Shown piece by piece: positions 6,734 to 17,188 of a stretch of DNA of 41,700 nt. The stretch spans positions 1 to 41,700 of the forward strand of contig NZ_JAUSOE010000016.1 of assembly GCF_030656255.1 (NCBI RefSeq). The letters are read 5' to 3'. The stretch comes from Brevundimonas sp. (GTDB lineage: Bacteria > Pseudomonadota > Alphaproteobacteria > Caulobacterales > Caulobacteraceae). A program made the translations under genes and the position numbers. The notes under the pieces are model-generated. The model saw nothing but the letters and a program-made list of their open reading frames with translations, ran no database searches and was not told where the DNA came from. Position 1 is the first letter of the stretch. Each line of letters starts with the position of its first letter.

Positions 6734-8274
6734 GGCGGTTTCGACGTCACGTCATAGACGACCCGGTTCACGCCGCGGACCTCGTTGATGATCCGCGTCG
6801 CGGTCTTTGCCAGGACGTCCCAGGGGAATTGGTAGAAGTCGGCGGTCATGCCGTCGGTGGAGGAGACGGCGCGCAGGGCCAGGACCTTTTCGTAAGTGCG
6901 AGCGTCGCCCATGACGCCGACGGTCTTGACCGGCAGCAGGACGGCGAAGGCCTGCCAGATCTGGTCGTACAGGCCCGCCTTGCGGATCTCGTCCAGATAG
7001 ATGGCGTCGGCCTGTTGCAGGGTCTCGACGGCCTCGGGCGTGATCTCGCCGGGGATGCGGATGGCCAGGCCCGGTCCGGGGAAGGGGTGGCGTCCTACGA
7101 AAGCGTCGGTCAGGCCCAGCTCGCGGCCCAGGGCGCGGACCTCGTCCTTGAACAGTTCGCGCAGGGGCTCGACCAGTTTCAACTTCATATAGTCGGGCAG
7201 GCCGCCGACATTATGGTGGCTCTTGATGACGTGGGCCTTGCCGCTGGATGAGGAGACGCTCTCGATGACGTCGGGATAGAGGGTGCCCTGGGCCAGGAAT
7301 TCGGCGCCTTCGATCTTGGCGGACTCGCGGTCGAACACCTCGATGAACAGTCGGCCGATGGTCTTGCGCTTGGTCTCCGGATCCGAGATTCCGGCCAACT
7401 CGCCCAGGAAGTCCTGCGAGGCGTCCACGTGGATCAGCGGGATATTGTAGTGCTCGCGGAACAGGGTGGTCACCTGTTTCGCCTCGTCCTTGCGCAGCAG
7501 GCCGGTGTCCACGAAGACGCAGGTCAGCTGGTCGCCGATAGCCTCGTGGATCAGCACGGCCGCGACCGAGGAATCGACCCCGCCGGACAGGCCGCAGATG
7601 ACCTTGGCCGAACCGACCTGTTCGCGGATCTGGGCGATCTTCTCGTCGCGATAGGCGGCCATGGTCCAGTCGCCCTTCAAGCCCGCGATGCCGTGGGTGA
7701 AGTTCTTCAGCATCTGGTGGCCGCGCGGGGTGTGCATCACCTCGGGGTGGAACTGCACGCCGTAAAAACGGCGGGTCTCGTCGGCGATGACGGCATAGGG
7801 CGAACCGGCGGACGAGGCCACGACGTCGAAGCCCTCGGGGATGGCGACGATCTTGTCGCCGTGGCTCATCCAGACCGTCTCCTCCGCGCCGACCGGGGCC
7901 AGGTCGGCCAGCAGGGGCGAGGCCTTCTCGACGGTGATCTCGGCGCGGCCGAACTCGCGGGTATGGCCGCCCTCGACCTTGCCGCCCAGCTGTTCGCACA
8001 TGGTCATCTCGCCGTAGCAGATGCCCAGGACCGGCACCCCGGCCTCAAACACGGCCTGGGGCGCCCGGGGGCTGCCCTCTTCGTGCACGCTCTCGGGACC
8101 GCCCGACAGGATGATGGCCGCCGGCTTCATCCCCACCAGCGCCGCCTCGGCCTTCTGGAACGGATGGATCTCGCAATAGACGCTGGCCTCGCGCAGGCGG
8201 CGCGCGATCAGCTGCGTCACCTGGCTGCCGAAGTCGACGATGAGGACCTTCTGGTGGTCTTGAGGCGTGGTCAT
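6712..8274 (-). CDS. guaA: GMP synthase (glutamine-hydrolysing)
   Basis: The enzyme converts XMP, glutamine and ATP to GMP in the cytoplasm. The N-terminal class I glutamine amidotransferase domain (about 1-205) has the nucleophile Cys86 in G-I-C-Y-G and the partner His and Glu in Q-F-H-P-E-V. The ATP pyrophosphatase domain has the PP-loop G-L-S-G-G-V-D-S-S near residue 230. The C-terminal dimerisation domain carries [10 protein letters not shown] and ends in the highly conserved K-P-P-G-T-I-E-W-E. The length of 520 residues is normal and the gene is intact despite bordering a genomic island. It is the last gene of the guaB-to-guaA operon; its ATG overlaps the TGA of the nucleosidase gene. 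Confidence 0.98.
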   Translation of the reverse strand: MTTPQDHQKVLIVDFGSQVTQLIARRLREASVYCEIHPFQKAEAALVGMKPAAIILSGGPESVHEEGSPRAPQAVFEAGVPVLGICYGEMTMCEQLGGKVEGGHTREFGRAEITVEKASPLLADLAPVGAEETVWMSHGDKIVAIPEGFDVVASSAGSPYAVIADETRRFYGVQFHPEVMHTPRGHQMLKNFTHGIAGLKGDWTMAAYRDEKIAQIREQVGSAKVICGLSGGVDSSVAAVLIHEAIGDQLTCVFVDTGLLRKDEAKQVTTLFREHYNIPLIHVDASQDFLGELAGISDPETKRKTIGRLFIEVFDRESAKIEGAEFLAQGTLYPDVIESVSSSSGKAHVIKSHHNVGGLPDYMKLKLVEPLRELFKDEVRALGRELGLTDAFVGRHPFPGPGLAIRIPGEITPEAVETLQQADAIYLDEIRKAGLYDQIWQAFAVLLPVKTVGVMGDARTYEKVLALRAVSSTDGMTADFYQFPWDVLAKTATRIINEVRGVNRVVYDVTSKPPGTIEWE

Positions 8275-8972
8275 GGCGTGATCGAATCCGGGGAGAGTTG
8301 CGCGGGGTCTTGGCCTTGTGCGGCCGGGATTTCAAGGGCGGCGAGGCCGTCGGCCTCCAGCACGACGATCAGACGGTCCAGGGCGGCGGCCAAGTTCTCG
8401 TCCACGTGATGCAGGGTCGAGGTCCAGTCCTCCAGCGCCTTCAGCTCGGCGCGGCCGTCCGACACGCCGCGTAGAGCGACCAGGGGCACACCGAAGGTCT
8501 GGGCCGACCGGACCAGGGCCCAGGTCTCCATGTCCACCATCTCGGCCTCGATGGCGTCATAGGCGGCGCCGGAGACGACATTGGCCCCGGTCGACAGAGT
8601 GGCGGTCGGCACGCCGGGGATGGGGCACGGCAGGGGCAGGACCGCAGGCTGGTCCAGCAGCGGCGTCACGCCCTTGGGGAAGCCCAGGGCGCTGGCGTCC
8701 ATATCGCGATAGGCGACCGACGCGGCCTGATAGACGCAGGCGTGCTCCAGCACCCGCGACCCGCACGAGCCCAGCGACACGATCAGGTCCGGCAGACGAC
8801 CGGCCGCCTCCAGCCGCGCCAGGGCGGCGGTCAGGGCGACGGCGGCTTCCACCGGGCCGACGCCGGTCATCAGGGGCTGTATGCGGGCGCGCAGATGGTC
8901 GCCATACTCGGCGGGCGCAGCCATGACGTAGAGGACTGAAACCTCGCCGTGCCGCGCCAGCCCAGACCCCAT
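8271..8972 (-). CDS. MTA/SAH nucleosidase-like (PNP/UDP phosphorylase family) protein
   Basis: The 233-residue protein has the nucleoside phosphorylase fold. A Gly-rich start around [10 protein letters not shown] resembles the G-x-G-P-x-x-A motif. S-L-G-S-C-G-S follows. V-D-M-E-T-W-A-L corresponds to the nucleoside-binding M-E-x-x-A segment, and V-A-L-R-G-V-S-D to the catalytic x-R-x-x-S-D segment. Such proteins cleave 5'-methylthioadenosine or S-adenosylhomocysteine to adenine. The exact substrate is not certain because the sequence is divergent. It overlaps its upstream and downstream neighbours by ATGA, so it is translationally coupled between rRNA methyltransferase and guaA. Placing a SAH-removing enzyme next to a SAM-dependent methyltransferase and a purine gene makes metabolic sense. 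Confidence 0.8.
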   Translation of the reverse strand: MGSGLARHGEVSVLYVMAAPAEYGDHLRARIQPLMTGVGPVEAAVALTAALARLEAAGRLPDLIVSLGSCGSRVLEHACVYQAASVAYRDMDASALGFPKGVTPLLDQPAVLPLPCPIPGVPTATLSTGANVVSGAAYDAIEAEMVDMETWALVRSAQTFGVPLVALRGVSDGRAELKALEDWTSTLHHVDENLAAALDRLIVVLEADGLAALEIPAAQGQDPAQLSPDSITP

Positions 8973-10273
8973 CAGGCGGCGCGCTGATAGACGGCGGCGA
9001 AGAAGCCGTCGGTGTCTGCGGTCGCCGGCGACAGACGCAGACGCGCGCCGGACGCCAGTTCGGCGAACTTGGCCCGCGCGGCCTCGGTCAGTTGCGGGGC
9101 CGACAGGACATCGGCGACGGCGACCGGGCGGAAGTCGGGGTTGGCGGCCTCGAAGGCGTCGGCGCTGGCCTCGTTCTCGCGCGCCAGCATCGAACAGGTG
9201 ACATAGACCAGACGGCCGCCCGGCTTCACCAGCTTGGTCGCCTGGCTCAGGATACGGACCTGAAGGGCGTGCAGCTTCTCGACCTCTTCGGTCGTCAGCC
9301 GCCAGGCGTCCTCCGGCCGACGCCGCCAGGTGCCCGAACCCGAGCAGGGGGCGTCGACGAAGACCAGATCGGCCTGGCCGTTGACGGCTTCCAGCCCGCC
9401 GCCGTTCTGGCCGATCAGCACCAGCTCGGCCTCAACGCCCGCGCGTTGCAGGCGGGGGCGGATGTTCTCCAGCCGCTTGTTGACCACATCGGAGGCGATC
9501 AGCTTACCCTGCCCCGTCATGGCCTGGGCCAGACCCAGGGTCTTGCCGCCGCCGCCGGCGCAATAGTCCACAACGGTCGTGCCCGGTTCAGCCCCGGCCA
9601 GCCAGCAGACAACCTGGCTGCCTTCGTCCTGAATCTCGAACTTGCCGGCCTTGAACCCGTCCAGGGCCTGGATATTGGGCGGCGGCTCCGACGGCACGCG
9701 CAGGCCCCAGATCGACCAGGGCGCGCGCAAAACCTCCAGACCGGCGGCCCGCAGTTCGGCCTCGACATCGTCCACGGTGGCGGTCGCGCCATTGACCCGC
9801 AGGTCGATGGGCGCGCGGGGCGCCATCAGGGCGTGGGCCTCTTCGGCCCAGCGGTCGCCGAACGTGGCCTTGAAATCCTCGACCACGAACTCGGGCAGCC
9901 CGGCCGCGACCCAGCCGGGCAGTTCACCCGGCGCGGCGGTGATGCGGCTGCGTTCCTGCTTCGAAAGAGGCCGGGGGCCATAGCCGTCGCCCGAGTGCAG
10001 GGCCTCGATCTCTTCCACCGACAGGCCGTCAATGGCGTGCAGCGAACCGATCACCAGAGCCCGGCCATCCTCGCGACCGCCCATGATCCACGACAGTCGG
10101 CCGCGTGCGCGCAGCACCTTGTAGACATGATCGGCGATGGCCCGCCGATCCTTGGACCCGGCGTATCGGTTGGCGGCCCCCCAGGCCTTCAGGACGGTTT
10201 CCGCCGGTTGGCGGCCCTGGGCCATGGAGTCCAGGACGGAGGCGGCGGCGGCGAGACGGGCAGCTGGGGTCAA
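8972..10273 (-). CDS. RsmB/NOP family RNA (cytosine-C5)-methyltransferase
   Basis: The 433-residue protein methylates cytosine C5 in RNA, most likely 16S rRNA, using SAM. The N-terminal part (about 1-140) is helical like the RNA-binding region of RsmB. The methyltransferase domain shows SAM-binding motif I around V-V-D-Y-C-A-G-G-G-G-K-T, motif IV with a catalytic Cys in V-D-A-P-C-S-G-S-G, and motif VI with the second Cys in V-Y-V-T-C-S. Having both Cys residues is typical of the NOP2/RsmB class. Exact target base and subgroup cannot be fixed from the sequence. It lies 9 bases after the MAPEG gene and its TGA overlaps the ATG of the nucleosidase gene. Confidence 0.9.
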   Translation of the reverse strand: MTPAARLAAAASVLDSMAQGRQPAETVLKAWGAANRYAGSKDRRAIADHVYKVLRARGRLSWIMGGREDGRALVIGSLHAIDGLSVEEIEALHSGDGYGPRPLSKQERSRITAAPGELPGWVAAGLPEFVVEDFKATFGDRWAEEAHALMAPRAPIDLRVNGATATVDDVEAELRAAGLEVLRAPWSIWGLRVPSEPPPNIQALDGFKAGKFEIQDEGSQVVCWLAGAEPGTTVVDYCAGGGGKTLGLAQAMTGQGKLIASDVVNKRLENIRPRLQRAGVEAELVLIGQNGGGLEAVNGQADLVFVDAPCSGSGTWRRRPEDAWRLTTEEVEKLHALQVRILSQATKLVKPGGRLVYVTCSMLARENEASADAFEAANPDFRPVAVADVLSAPQLTEAARAKFAELASGARLRLSPATADTDGFFAAVYQRAA

Positions 10274-10282
10274 TGCGGACTT

Positions 10283-10678
10283 TCAGGTCAGGAACAGGGC
10301 CGCCAGCACCATGACCAGTCCCGCGAGCGAGACCAGCCAGACCAGCGACCGGATATAGGGAACGCCAAGGGCGTAGAGGGGCAGATAGACGACGCGCGCC
10401 CAGAAATAGAGGGCCGTCCCCCACACGGTCAGGGGACCGGAGGCCTGGATCAGATGGGCGACCAGGACGGCGCCGATGAACAGCGGCAGGGTTTCATACA
10501 GATTGGCCTGGGCGCGCTCCAGACGACCGGTCAGCGGTCGAACCGATGTCGGCGTCTGGTCGCGCGGCCCTGCATTCCATTTCGAACCGAACTCGGCCGT
10601 CCGGGCCCCGGCGGGCAGGAAGATCTGCACCAGGGCCAGAACCAGCGTCAGCGCCAGATAGGTCAGTTCGGTCGTCAT
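10283..10678 (-). CDS. MAPEG family membrane protein
   Basis: The 131-residue protein has about four hydrophobic segments (around residues 5-22, 62-80, 85-102 and 108-130). The loop after the first helix carries the MAPEG-like R-L-E-R-A-Q-A-N-L-Y-E-T-L-P motif near residues 52-65. Eukaryotic members are glutathione- or leukotriene-related enzymes. Bacterial members of this short type have no firm function. It sits 5 bases after guaB and 9 bases before the RsmB-type gene, which suggests co-transcription rather than a shared pathway. Confidence 0.85.
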   Translation of the reverse strand: MTTELTYLALTLVLALVQIFLPAGARTAEFGSKWNAGPRDQTPTSVRPLTGRLERAQANLYETLPLFIGAVLVAHLIQASGPLTVWGTALYFWARVVYLPLYALGVPYIRSLVWLVSLAGLVMVLAALFLT

Positions 10679-10683
10679 GGCCC

Positions 10684-12186
<1,503 letters not shown>

Positions 12187-12268
12187 CTACGGCAAGGGTC
12201 TTGCGGCTTATGGACCCGATAGATTTTATTGGTTTGCAACCGAGAGGGCCAATGACCATTCTTGCAAC

Positions 12269-12823
12269 ATGGTCGGCGTCATCCTCAGCACCGCGCGCAA
12301 ACTGGCTTTGAAGATCGCCAGCTATGGCGTCATGCACCTTGTGGTGGCCGTCCTAGTGGCCTTCGCCATCACCCGCGACTGGCGCATCGCCTTGGCGGTC
12401 GGCATGGTCGAACCCTTCTTCCAGACCATCGCCTATTCGATCCACGACCGCGTCTGGCACAGGGTCGAACGCCGCCGCATGGCGTCGAACATCGAAGAGG
12501 CGGCCGAGGCCTTCACCGCCCGGCTCGACATCATGTCGCCGGACGAACAGACCCGCGTCCACGACCACCACGGCCATGGGCACGGCCACAGCCACGCCCT
12601 GCCCCGGTCGTTCAAACAGGTGGCGGTCAAGACCGTGACCTATGGCGTCATGCATTTCGCCGTCGCGGTGGCGGTGGCCTACGCCCTGACCCAGGACCTC
12701 CGCACGGCCCTGGCCATCGGCACCATCGAACCCCTGGTCCAGACTGTCTTCTTCACCGTCCACGACCGCATCTGGACGCGTATCGAACAACGCCGCGCGA
12801 GCCGGCAGCCGGCGACGGCGTAA
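12269..12823 (+). CDS. Duplicated DUF2061 membrane protein with His-rich linker
   Basis: Two DUF2061 repeats are visible at about residues 10-70 and 115-175. Each begins with a K-x-x-x-Y-G-V-M-H motif, has a short hydrophobic helical hairpin and ends with the E-P-x-x-Q-T-x-x-x-x-x-H-D-R-x-W block. The linker carries seven His in twelve residues (98-109, H-D-H-H-G-H-G-H-G-H-S-H), likely a metal-binding segment (inference). The function of DUF2061 is not known. The ATG at 12269 has only a distant GAGAGG upstream, so the start is less sure than the frame. It diverges from guaB. Confidence 0.85.
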   Translation: MVGVILSTARKLALKIASYGVMHLVVAVLVAFAITRDWRIALAVGMVEPFFQTIAYSIHDRVWHRVERRRMASNIEEAAEAFTARLDIMSPDEQTRVHDHHGHGHGHSHALPRSFKQVAVKTVTYGVMHFAVAVAVAYALTQDLRTALAIGTIEPLVQTVFFTVHDRIWTRIEQRRASRQPATA

Positions 12824-12834
12824 ATACAGGATCG

Positions 12835-12860
12835 GGGGACGCGCCCGAAGGCGCATCCCC
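12835..12860 (-). terminator. Terminator between the TonB receptor and DUF2061 genes
   Basis: On the minus strand GGGGATGCGCC pairs with GGCGCGTCCCC around a TTCG loop, with one T-G wobble, 14 bases after the receptor stop. There is no long T run. It lies between two convergent genes and may act on both. Confidence 0.6.
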
Positions 12861-12873
12861 TTCCCTATAGGAC

Positions 12874-15204
12874 TTAGAAGCGGCGACGGATGCTGGCGAA
12901 CACCTGACGGGGTGCGCCCGGCAGGAAGGTCTGACGACCCGCGCTGTTCTGGAAGCCGCCGGACCCGACCGTCGAGATATAGTCCTCGTCCATCAGGTTG
13001 ACGACGTTGACCTGGACCTGCGTCCCGTCCAGCCAACCGCCCATGCCGTCGAAGCGATAACCGGCGGTCAGTTCGACCGTGGTGTAGGCGTCGGCCTTCT
13101 CGTCGTTCAGATAGGACGAGAAACGCTCGCCGGTGTAGGCGGCGGCCAGGGTCCCGAACACCGCGCCGTTGTCATAGGACAGCTCGGCGCGGAACAGGTT
13201 TTCCGGCGTGGCGACGGTGCGCTTGCCGGCCGTCGCAGCGACCAGGACGCCGGCGCCGTCGCGGACATCGTCCTGATAGGTCGAGTCGTTGTAGCTGTAG
13301 GAGCCGAAGGCCGACCAGTCGGAGGCGAAGTTCCACAGGGCGGCGGCCTCGAACCCACGGCTCTTCACAGCGCCGACGTTCTGGATGCCGTTGCCCAGGC
13401 CCAGGATCGGGGCGCCCAGGGCGACGGTCAGCAGACGGTTCTCGAACTCGACGTCATAGGCCGCCACCGAGCCTTGCAGCCCCCCGTCGAAGCGGAAACG
13501 CCAGCCGGCCTCGATCGTGCGCGAGCTTTCCGGCTCCAGCGTATTCTTCAGCGCGCTGAAACCGGCAGCGGATGCCGAGAAAGGTCCGCCGGTGTTCGAG
13601 GACTCGAACGCCCGCATATTCTCGGCATAGGAGGCGAACAGCTGATGGTCAGCGTTCAGGTCATAGCTGACCCCGACCTGCGGCAGGAAGTTGTCTTCCG
13701 CCTTGATCGAGCCAGTCTTGTTGGCGCCGACGACGGTGCTGGCTTCGTTTTCGACCTTCAGCGACTTGAAGCCGGCGTTCACCGTCAGGGCTTCGGTGAT
13801 CGACCAGGTATCCTGCAGGTACAGGTTGGTCGTCTTGGTGTTGTAGCTGTATTCCCACTCGGTGAAGAAGGGGTTCTCCTGGAACTCGAGCGAGTCCCGG
13901 CCGCCGTCGCCGCTGCGGCTCAGGCCGTAGTAACGGCGAGCCTGGTTGAAGTCGTTATCCTCGACCCAGAAGCCGGCCTCGATGCTGTGCGCGGCCAGGT
14001 CCAGCGTCACCGAACCGATCGCGCCCTTGCGGTCGATGTCATATTCGGTGGTGCGGACAGCGATGGGGCCGGGGCTGGCGATGGTTGCACCGTCCTGTCC
14101 CTTGGCGCCGACGGGCGTCGGCACATAGGGCGTCCACCACAGGCCCTGCCCCTTGTTCGTGTGGCCATAGCCGGTCAGCGAGACGCGCAGCATGTCGGTG
14201 ATCGGATAGTCCAGCGTCACGGCGCCGATGGTGTCGTCGCGCAGGCCCGCGGCGTCATAATAGGCGTCATCGACGCAGGCGATCGGGCTGGGATAGGCGT
14301 TGGTGGTGCAGTCGCCGGCCGGATTGGCCTGGTAGATGTCGGCGACCCGGACCGCCAGGGCGTAGTCGCCCGAGATATTGTCCCAGTCACGACCCAGGCG
14401 GTCGATCATGCCCAGCGACATGTCCTGGTAGTCGTTCTCACGACGCTCGGAATGATTGATGAAGCCGCGCAGTTCGCCGGCGCCGAGCGGTTGGAGGAAG
14501 CTGGCGTTGATCTGCTGCTGCTTCTGCTCGCCCACGCCCTTCCACTTGTCGGCGCTTTGGTCGGCGTAGGACACCGACAGGCGCGTGCCGGCCGAACCCA
14601 GGGCTCCGCTGTCCAGACGCACGAAGCCGCGCAGGGTGTCGTCGCTGCCGAAGGCGCCCGAGACATCGACGCCGAAGTCGGTCGTCGGGGCCCGGCTGAT
14701 GAACTGGACCGTGCCGCCCAAATTGCTGCTCGAGGCGGTGCCCAGCGCGCCCGATCCCTGGGCCACGTCCACACGGGCGACGTTTTCGGAGATGATGGCG
14801 CGCGAAATATGCAGGCCGTTGTGGTTGCCGTAGCTCATGTCGCCCAACGGCACGCCGTCCAGGGTGAAGCCGAGCTGGTTCTGGTTGAAGCTGCGCAGGG
14901 TGATGCGCGCCGACCATTCATAGGCGCCGAAGGCGTCGGCCGATTGGAAGCTGACGCCGGGCAGGCGTTCGATCGCCTTCAGCGGGCTGCTGCCGGGCGC
15001 CTCGATGGCGATGGCGTCGGCGTTGACCGAGGCCTGCTGGCGCGTCTGGCCGCGACCGAAGACGACGATCTCGTCGATCTCGGAAACCTGGGTGTCGGCC
15101 GTGGCCATGGCGACGGCGGCGTCTTGCGCAGCGGCGACGCCCGGAACCATGAAGAGGGCCAGCGTCAGAAGCGACGCGCCCGAAAGGAAGCGATTGGAAA
15201 TCAT
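12874..15204 (-). CDS. TonB-dependent outer membrane receptor
   Basis: The 776-residue protein has a signal peptide (about residues 1-26, ending V-A-A-A-Q), a TonB box-like E-I-D-E-I-V-V-F near 42-49, a plug domain (about 60-180, with L-D-G-V-P-L-G-D and N-L-G-G-T-V-Q-F-I-S-R) and a long beta-barrel. It ends in the typical aromatic terminal strand V-F-A-S-I-R-R-R-F. It should take up a bound substrate across the outer membrane using TonB-ExbBD energy. The substrate is unknown; no linked siderophore, vitamin or sugar genes are present. A possible promoter region of about 187 bases (15205-15391) separates it from rlmE. Confidence 0.95.
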   Translation of the reverse strand: MISNRFLSGASLLTLALFMVPGVAAAQDAAVAMATADTQVSEIDEIVVFGRGQTRQQASVNADAIAIEAPGSSPLKAIERLPGVSFQSADAFGAYEWSARITLRSFNQNQLGFTLDGVPLGDMSYGNHNGLHISRAIISENVARVDVAQGSGALGTASSSNLGGTVQFISRAPTTDFGVDVSGAFGSDDTLRGFVRLDSGALGSAGTRLSVSYADQSADKWKGVGEQKQQQINASFLQPLGAGELRGFINHSERRENDYQDMSLGMIDRLGRDWDNISGDYALAVRVADIYQANPAGDCTTNAYPSPIACVDDAYYDAAGLRDDTIGAVTLDYPITDMLRVSLTGYGHTNKGQGLWWTPYVPTPVGAKGQDGATIASPGPIAVRTTEYDIDRKGAIGSVTLDLAAHSIEAGFWVEDNDFNQARRYYGLSRSGDGGRDSLEFQENPFFTEWEYSYNTKTTNLYLQDTWSITEALTVNAGFKSLKVENEASTVVGANKTGSIKAEDNFLPQVGVSYDLNADHQLFASYAENMRAFESSNTGGPFSASAAGFSALKNTLEPESSRTIEAGWRFRFDGGLQGSVAAYDVEFENRLLTVALGAPILGLGNGIQNVGAVKSRGFEAAALWNFASDWSAFGSYSYNDSTYQDDVRDGAGVLVAATAGKRTVATPENLFRAELSYDNGAVFGTLAAAYTGERFSSYLNDEKADAYTTVELTAGYRFDGMGGWLDGTQVQVNVVNLMDEDYISTVGSGGFQNSAGRQTFLPGAPRQVFASIRRRF

Positions 15205-15391
15205 GTCAGCCCCGCTGTCAGCGCAGATTGCGCCGAGGCCCCGCTAACGGCGCGCCATGACGGCGCTGCTACCGCTTCATCCGGATTTCATGACAGCAAC
15301 ATTTGACATGCAGATGGTCGTTCAAAGTGGCTTTATGGCTACGCTTGCGGGGTGTTCGGACAAACGCTCAGTCCTCCGCCCCGCAACCGCC

Positions 15392-16102
15392 TCAACGCTT
15401 GTTCAGCGCCACCAGAAACACCTCGGCGCTGTCCTTCCGGCTGGACGCCGGCTTGACGTATTTGACCGTCTCGAACTCCTCGCGCAGTCGCGCCAGAACC
15501 CCGCCGGCGTCGCCGCCCTGGAAGTTCTTTGACACGAAATTCCCGCCCGGCTTCAGGGTACGGATGGCGAAGTCGGCGGCGATCTCGATCAGGGCGATGA
15601 TCTTCAGGTGGTCCGTCTGGCGGTGGCCGACCGTATTGTGCGCCATGTCCGACAGCACCAGGTCCGGCGCCCCGCCGATGGCGTCAATCAGCTGCTGGTC
15701 CACGCCCGGATGGGTGAAGTCGGCCTGTAACAGGGTCGAGCCCGGGATCGGCTCGATCATCAGCAGGTCCACGCCCGCCACGGCGCCGGCTCCGCGATTG
15801 ACCGCCACCTGGATCCAGCCGCCCGGCGCCGCGCCCAGGTCGATGACCTTGCTGCCGCGCTTGATCAGGTGGAATTTGTCGTCGATCTCGATCAGCTTGA
15901 AGGCCGCGCGCGAACGCCAACCCTCGGCCCGCGCCTTCTCGGACCATTTATCGGCCAGCTGGCGCTTGATCCATTGCTGGCTCGACATCGACTTGGTGTC
16001 GGCCGTCTTCATTTTGGTGCCCATGCCGCGCCCGGCGGCGGTGCCGCCCGTAGGCGGTTTGACCATCCGGCGGCGTTCTTGGGGCTTTTCGTCTTCACTC
16101 AT
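15392..16102 (-). CDS. rlmE: 23S rRNA (uridine-2'-O)-methyltransferase
   Basis: I chose the ATG at 16102 (M-S-E-D-E-K-P), giving 236 residues; a longer in-frame reading would run across the divergent cyclophilin gene. RlmE (RrmJ/FtsJ) methylates the 2'-O of U2552 in 23S rRNA. The SAM site is I-D-L-G-A-A-P-G-G-W. The catalytic K-D-K-E set is visible: K in R-A-A-F-K-L, D in L-S-D-M-A-H-N, K in F-V-S-K-N-F, and E in D-S-A-E-V-F. The Met- and Lys-rich N-terminal extension of about 35 residues is longer than in E. coli, as in many alphaproteobacteria. Confidence 0.95.
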   Translation of the reverse strand: MSEDEKPQERRRMVKPPTGGTAAGRGMGTKMKTADTKSMSSQQWIKRQLADKWSEKARAEGWRSRAAFKLIEIDDKFHLIKRGSKVIDLGAAPGGWIQVAVNRGAGAVAGVDLLMIEPIPGSTLLQADFTHPGVDQQLIDAIGGAPDLVLSDMAHNTVGHRQTDHLKIIALIEIAADFAIRTLKPGGNFVSKNFQGGDAGGVLARLREEFETVKYVKPASSRKDSAEVFLVALNKR

Positions 16103-16175
16103 CGTTCCCACATAGCCCCGACCGGCGTTGCGGGCTATGTCCCGCCTCAAATCAACCCCCAAAAGGACGACCGAA

Positions 16176-16637
16176 ATGGCCGAAACCCTGACCTTCACCC
16201 TGGACACCGGCGACGGCGAAGCCCGCGACGTGGTCATCAAGCTGCGCTCCGACCTGGCCCCCGGCCACGTCGAACGCATCACCGAACTGGCCTCGGAAGG
16301 CTTTTATGACGGCGTCGTCTTCCACCGCGTGATCGCCGGCTTCATGGCCCAGGGCGGCGACCCGACCGGCACCGGCACCTCGGGCTCCAAGAAGCCGAAC
16401 CTGAAGGCCGAGTTCTCGGCCGAGCCGCACAAGCGCGGCGTCTGCTCGATGGCCCGCACCTCGGATCCCAACAGCGCCAACTCGCAGTTCTTCATCTGCC
16501 TGGACGACGCCACCTTCCTGGACCGCCAGTACACGGTCTGGGGCGAAGTCGAATCCGGCATGGAACACGTCGACGCCCTGCCCAAGGGCGAGCCGCCCCG
16601 CGCGCCGGGCAAGATCGTCAAGGCGACGGTCAACTAA
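16176..16637 (+). CDS. Peptidyl-prolyl cis-trans isomerase (cyclophilin type)
   Basis: The start is the ATG at 16176 (M-A-E-T-L-T), with AAAAGGA about 8 bases before it; an upstream ATG at 16128 would overlap the rlmE promoter. The 153-residue protein is a single-domain cytoplasmic cyclophilin. It has the catalytic Arg and the family signature in F-H-R-V-I-A-G-F-M-A-Q-G-G-D, then M-A-R-T-S-D-P-N-S-A-N-S-Q-F-F-I and the Y-T-V-W-G-E-V block. No signal peptide is present. It diverges from rlmE with 73 bases between. Confidence 0.93.
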   Translation: MAETLTFTLDTGDGEARDVVIKLRSDLAPGHVERITELASEGFYDGVVFHRVIAGFMAQGGDPTGTGTSGSKKPNLKAEFSAEPHKRGVCSMARTSDPNSANSQFFICLDDATFLDRQYTVWGEVESGMEHVDALPKGEPPRAPGKIVKATVN

Positions 16638-16649
16638 GACTCGTCCCAC

Positions 16650-16688
16650 CCTCGAAACCGTATCGGCTCGGCCGGTGCGGTTTCGAGG
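16650..16688. terminator. Bidirectional hairpin between convergent genes
   Basis: CCTCGAAACCG (16650-16660) pairs perfectly with CGGTTTCGAGG (16678-16688) around a 17-base GC-rich loop. It lies 12 bases after the cyclophilin stop and 8 bases before the end of the minus-strand gene at 16697. There is no T run, but its place between convergent genes fits a terminator. Confidence 0.5.
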
Positions 16689-16696
16689 CCTGCGGC

Positions 16697-17173
16697 CTAG
16701 GAGCGATCCTCGGCCACGCCGTCGAACTGAACCGCCTGCGCGTCGCGCCAGGCGTCTCGCAGGCCCTGCACCGGCAGGTTCGCGCCCAGCAGCGCCAGCT
16801 GATCCACCCAGACTGTCGCGAGCTTATCGACCGTGGACTGGCCCCAGCCCGGCGGCTGCTGTCGCGCCCAGTTCTGCAAAGACCCCGCATTGAAGATCAT
16901 CAGGAAGGCGCAGACCACGAACAGGGTCTGGCTGGTCCAGCGTCGCGCCCGCGACGCCTCGCCTTCTTCGTCCAGAGCCGGCGCCGGGGGAAAGGCGAAC
17001 CGGCCCAGGGCGACCAGGGCGTTCTCGCGCGTCGGCAGATCATGGGCGTCGGCGCCGCCGATCCAGTCGCTGGACGGATCAGCCGCCGCCGGTTGATCCA
17101 GAGGCGGAAACGGCGACACCGGCGGGTGCGCCTGCGTCGGGAAGGGATCGACCGGGTCCGTGGGATCGCTCAT
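16697..17173 (-). CDS. Unknown single-pass membrane protein of the O-acetylation cassette
   Basis: The 158-residue protein starts at ATG 17173, 15 bases after the MBOAT gene. It has a Pro-rich, acidic N-terminal region (about 1-75) followed by one hydrophobic helix (Q-T-L-F-V-V-C-A-F-L-M-I-F-N-A near 82-97) and a C-terminal soluble part of about 60 residues rich in Trp and Gln. The family is not recognised. Its place at the end of the SGNH-SGNH-MBOAT unit suggests an accessory role in polysaccharide O-acetylation, but this is inference from position only. Confidence 0.7.
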   Translation of the reverse strand: MSDPTDPVDPFPTQAHPPVSPFPPLDQPAAADPSSDWIGGADAHDLPTRENALVALGRFAFPPAPALDEEGEASRARRWTSQTLFVVCAFLMIFNAGSLQNWARQQPPGWGQSTVDKLATVWVDQLALLGANLPVQGLRDAWRDAQAVQFDGVAEDRS

Positions 17174-17188
17174 CGTCGGATCAACGCC

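Noticed and set aside
13850..13861. TATTCCCACTCG, a 12-base copy of the guaA end (6713-6724), as the second island att site
   Set aside because: It lies inside the intact TonB receptor gene, on the wrong side of guaA, and the match stops on both sides. It encodes T-E-W-E-Y there, so the likeness to I-E-W-E looks like chance.
13474..15306. A 610-codon plus-strand frame opposite the TonB receptor
   Set aside because: It is the antisense shadow expected in GC-rich DNA and is Arg/Gly/Ala-rich without motifs; similar shadows oppose the RsmB-type gene and flgK.
16128..16175. Longer cyclophilin starting at 16128
   Set aside because: The ATG at 16176 has a good ribosome binding site and gives the normal family N-terminus.
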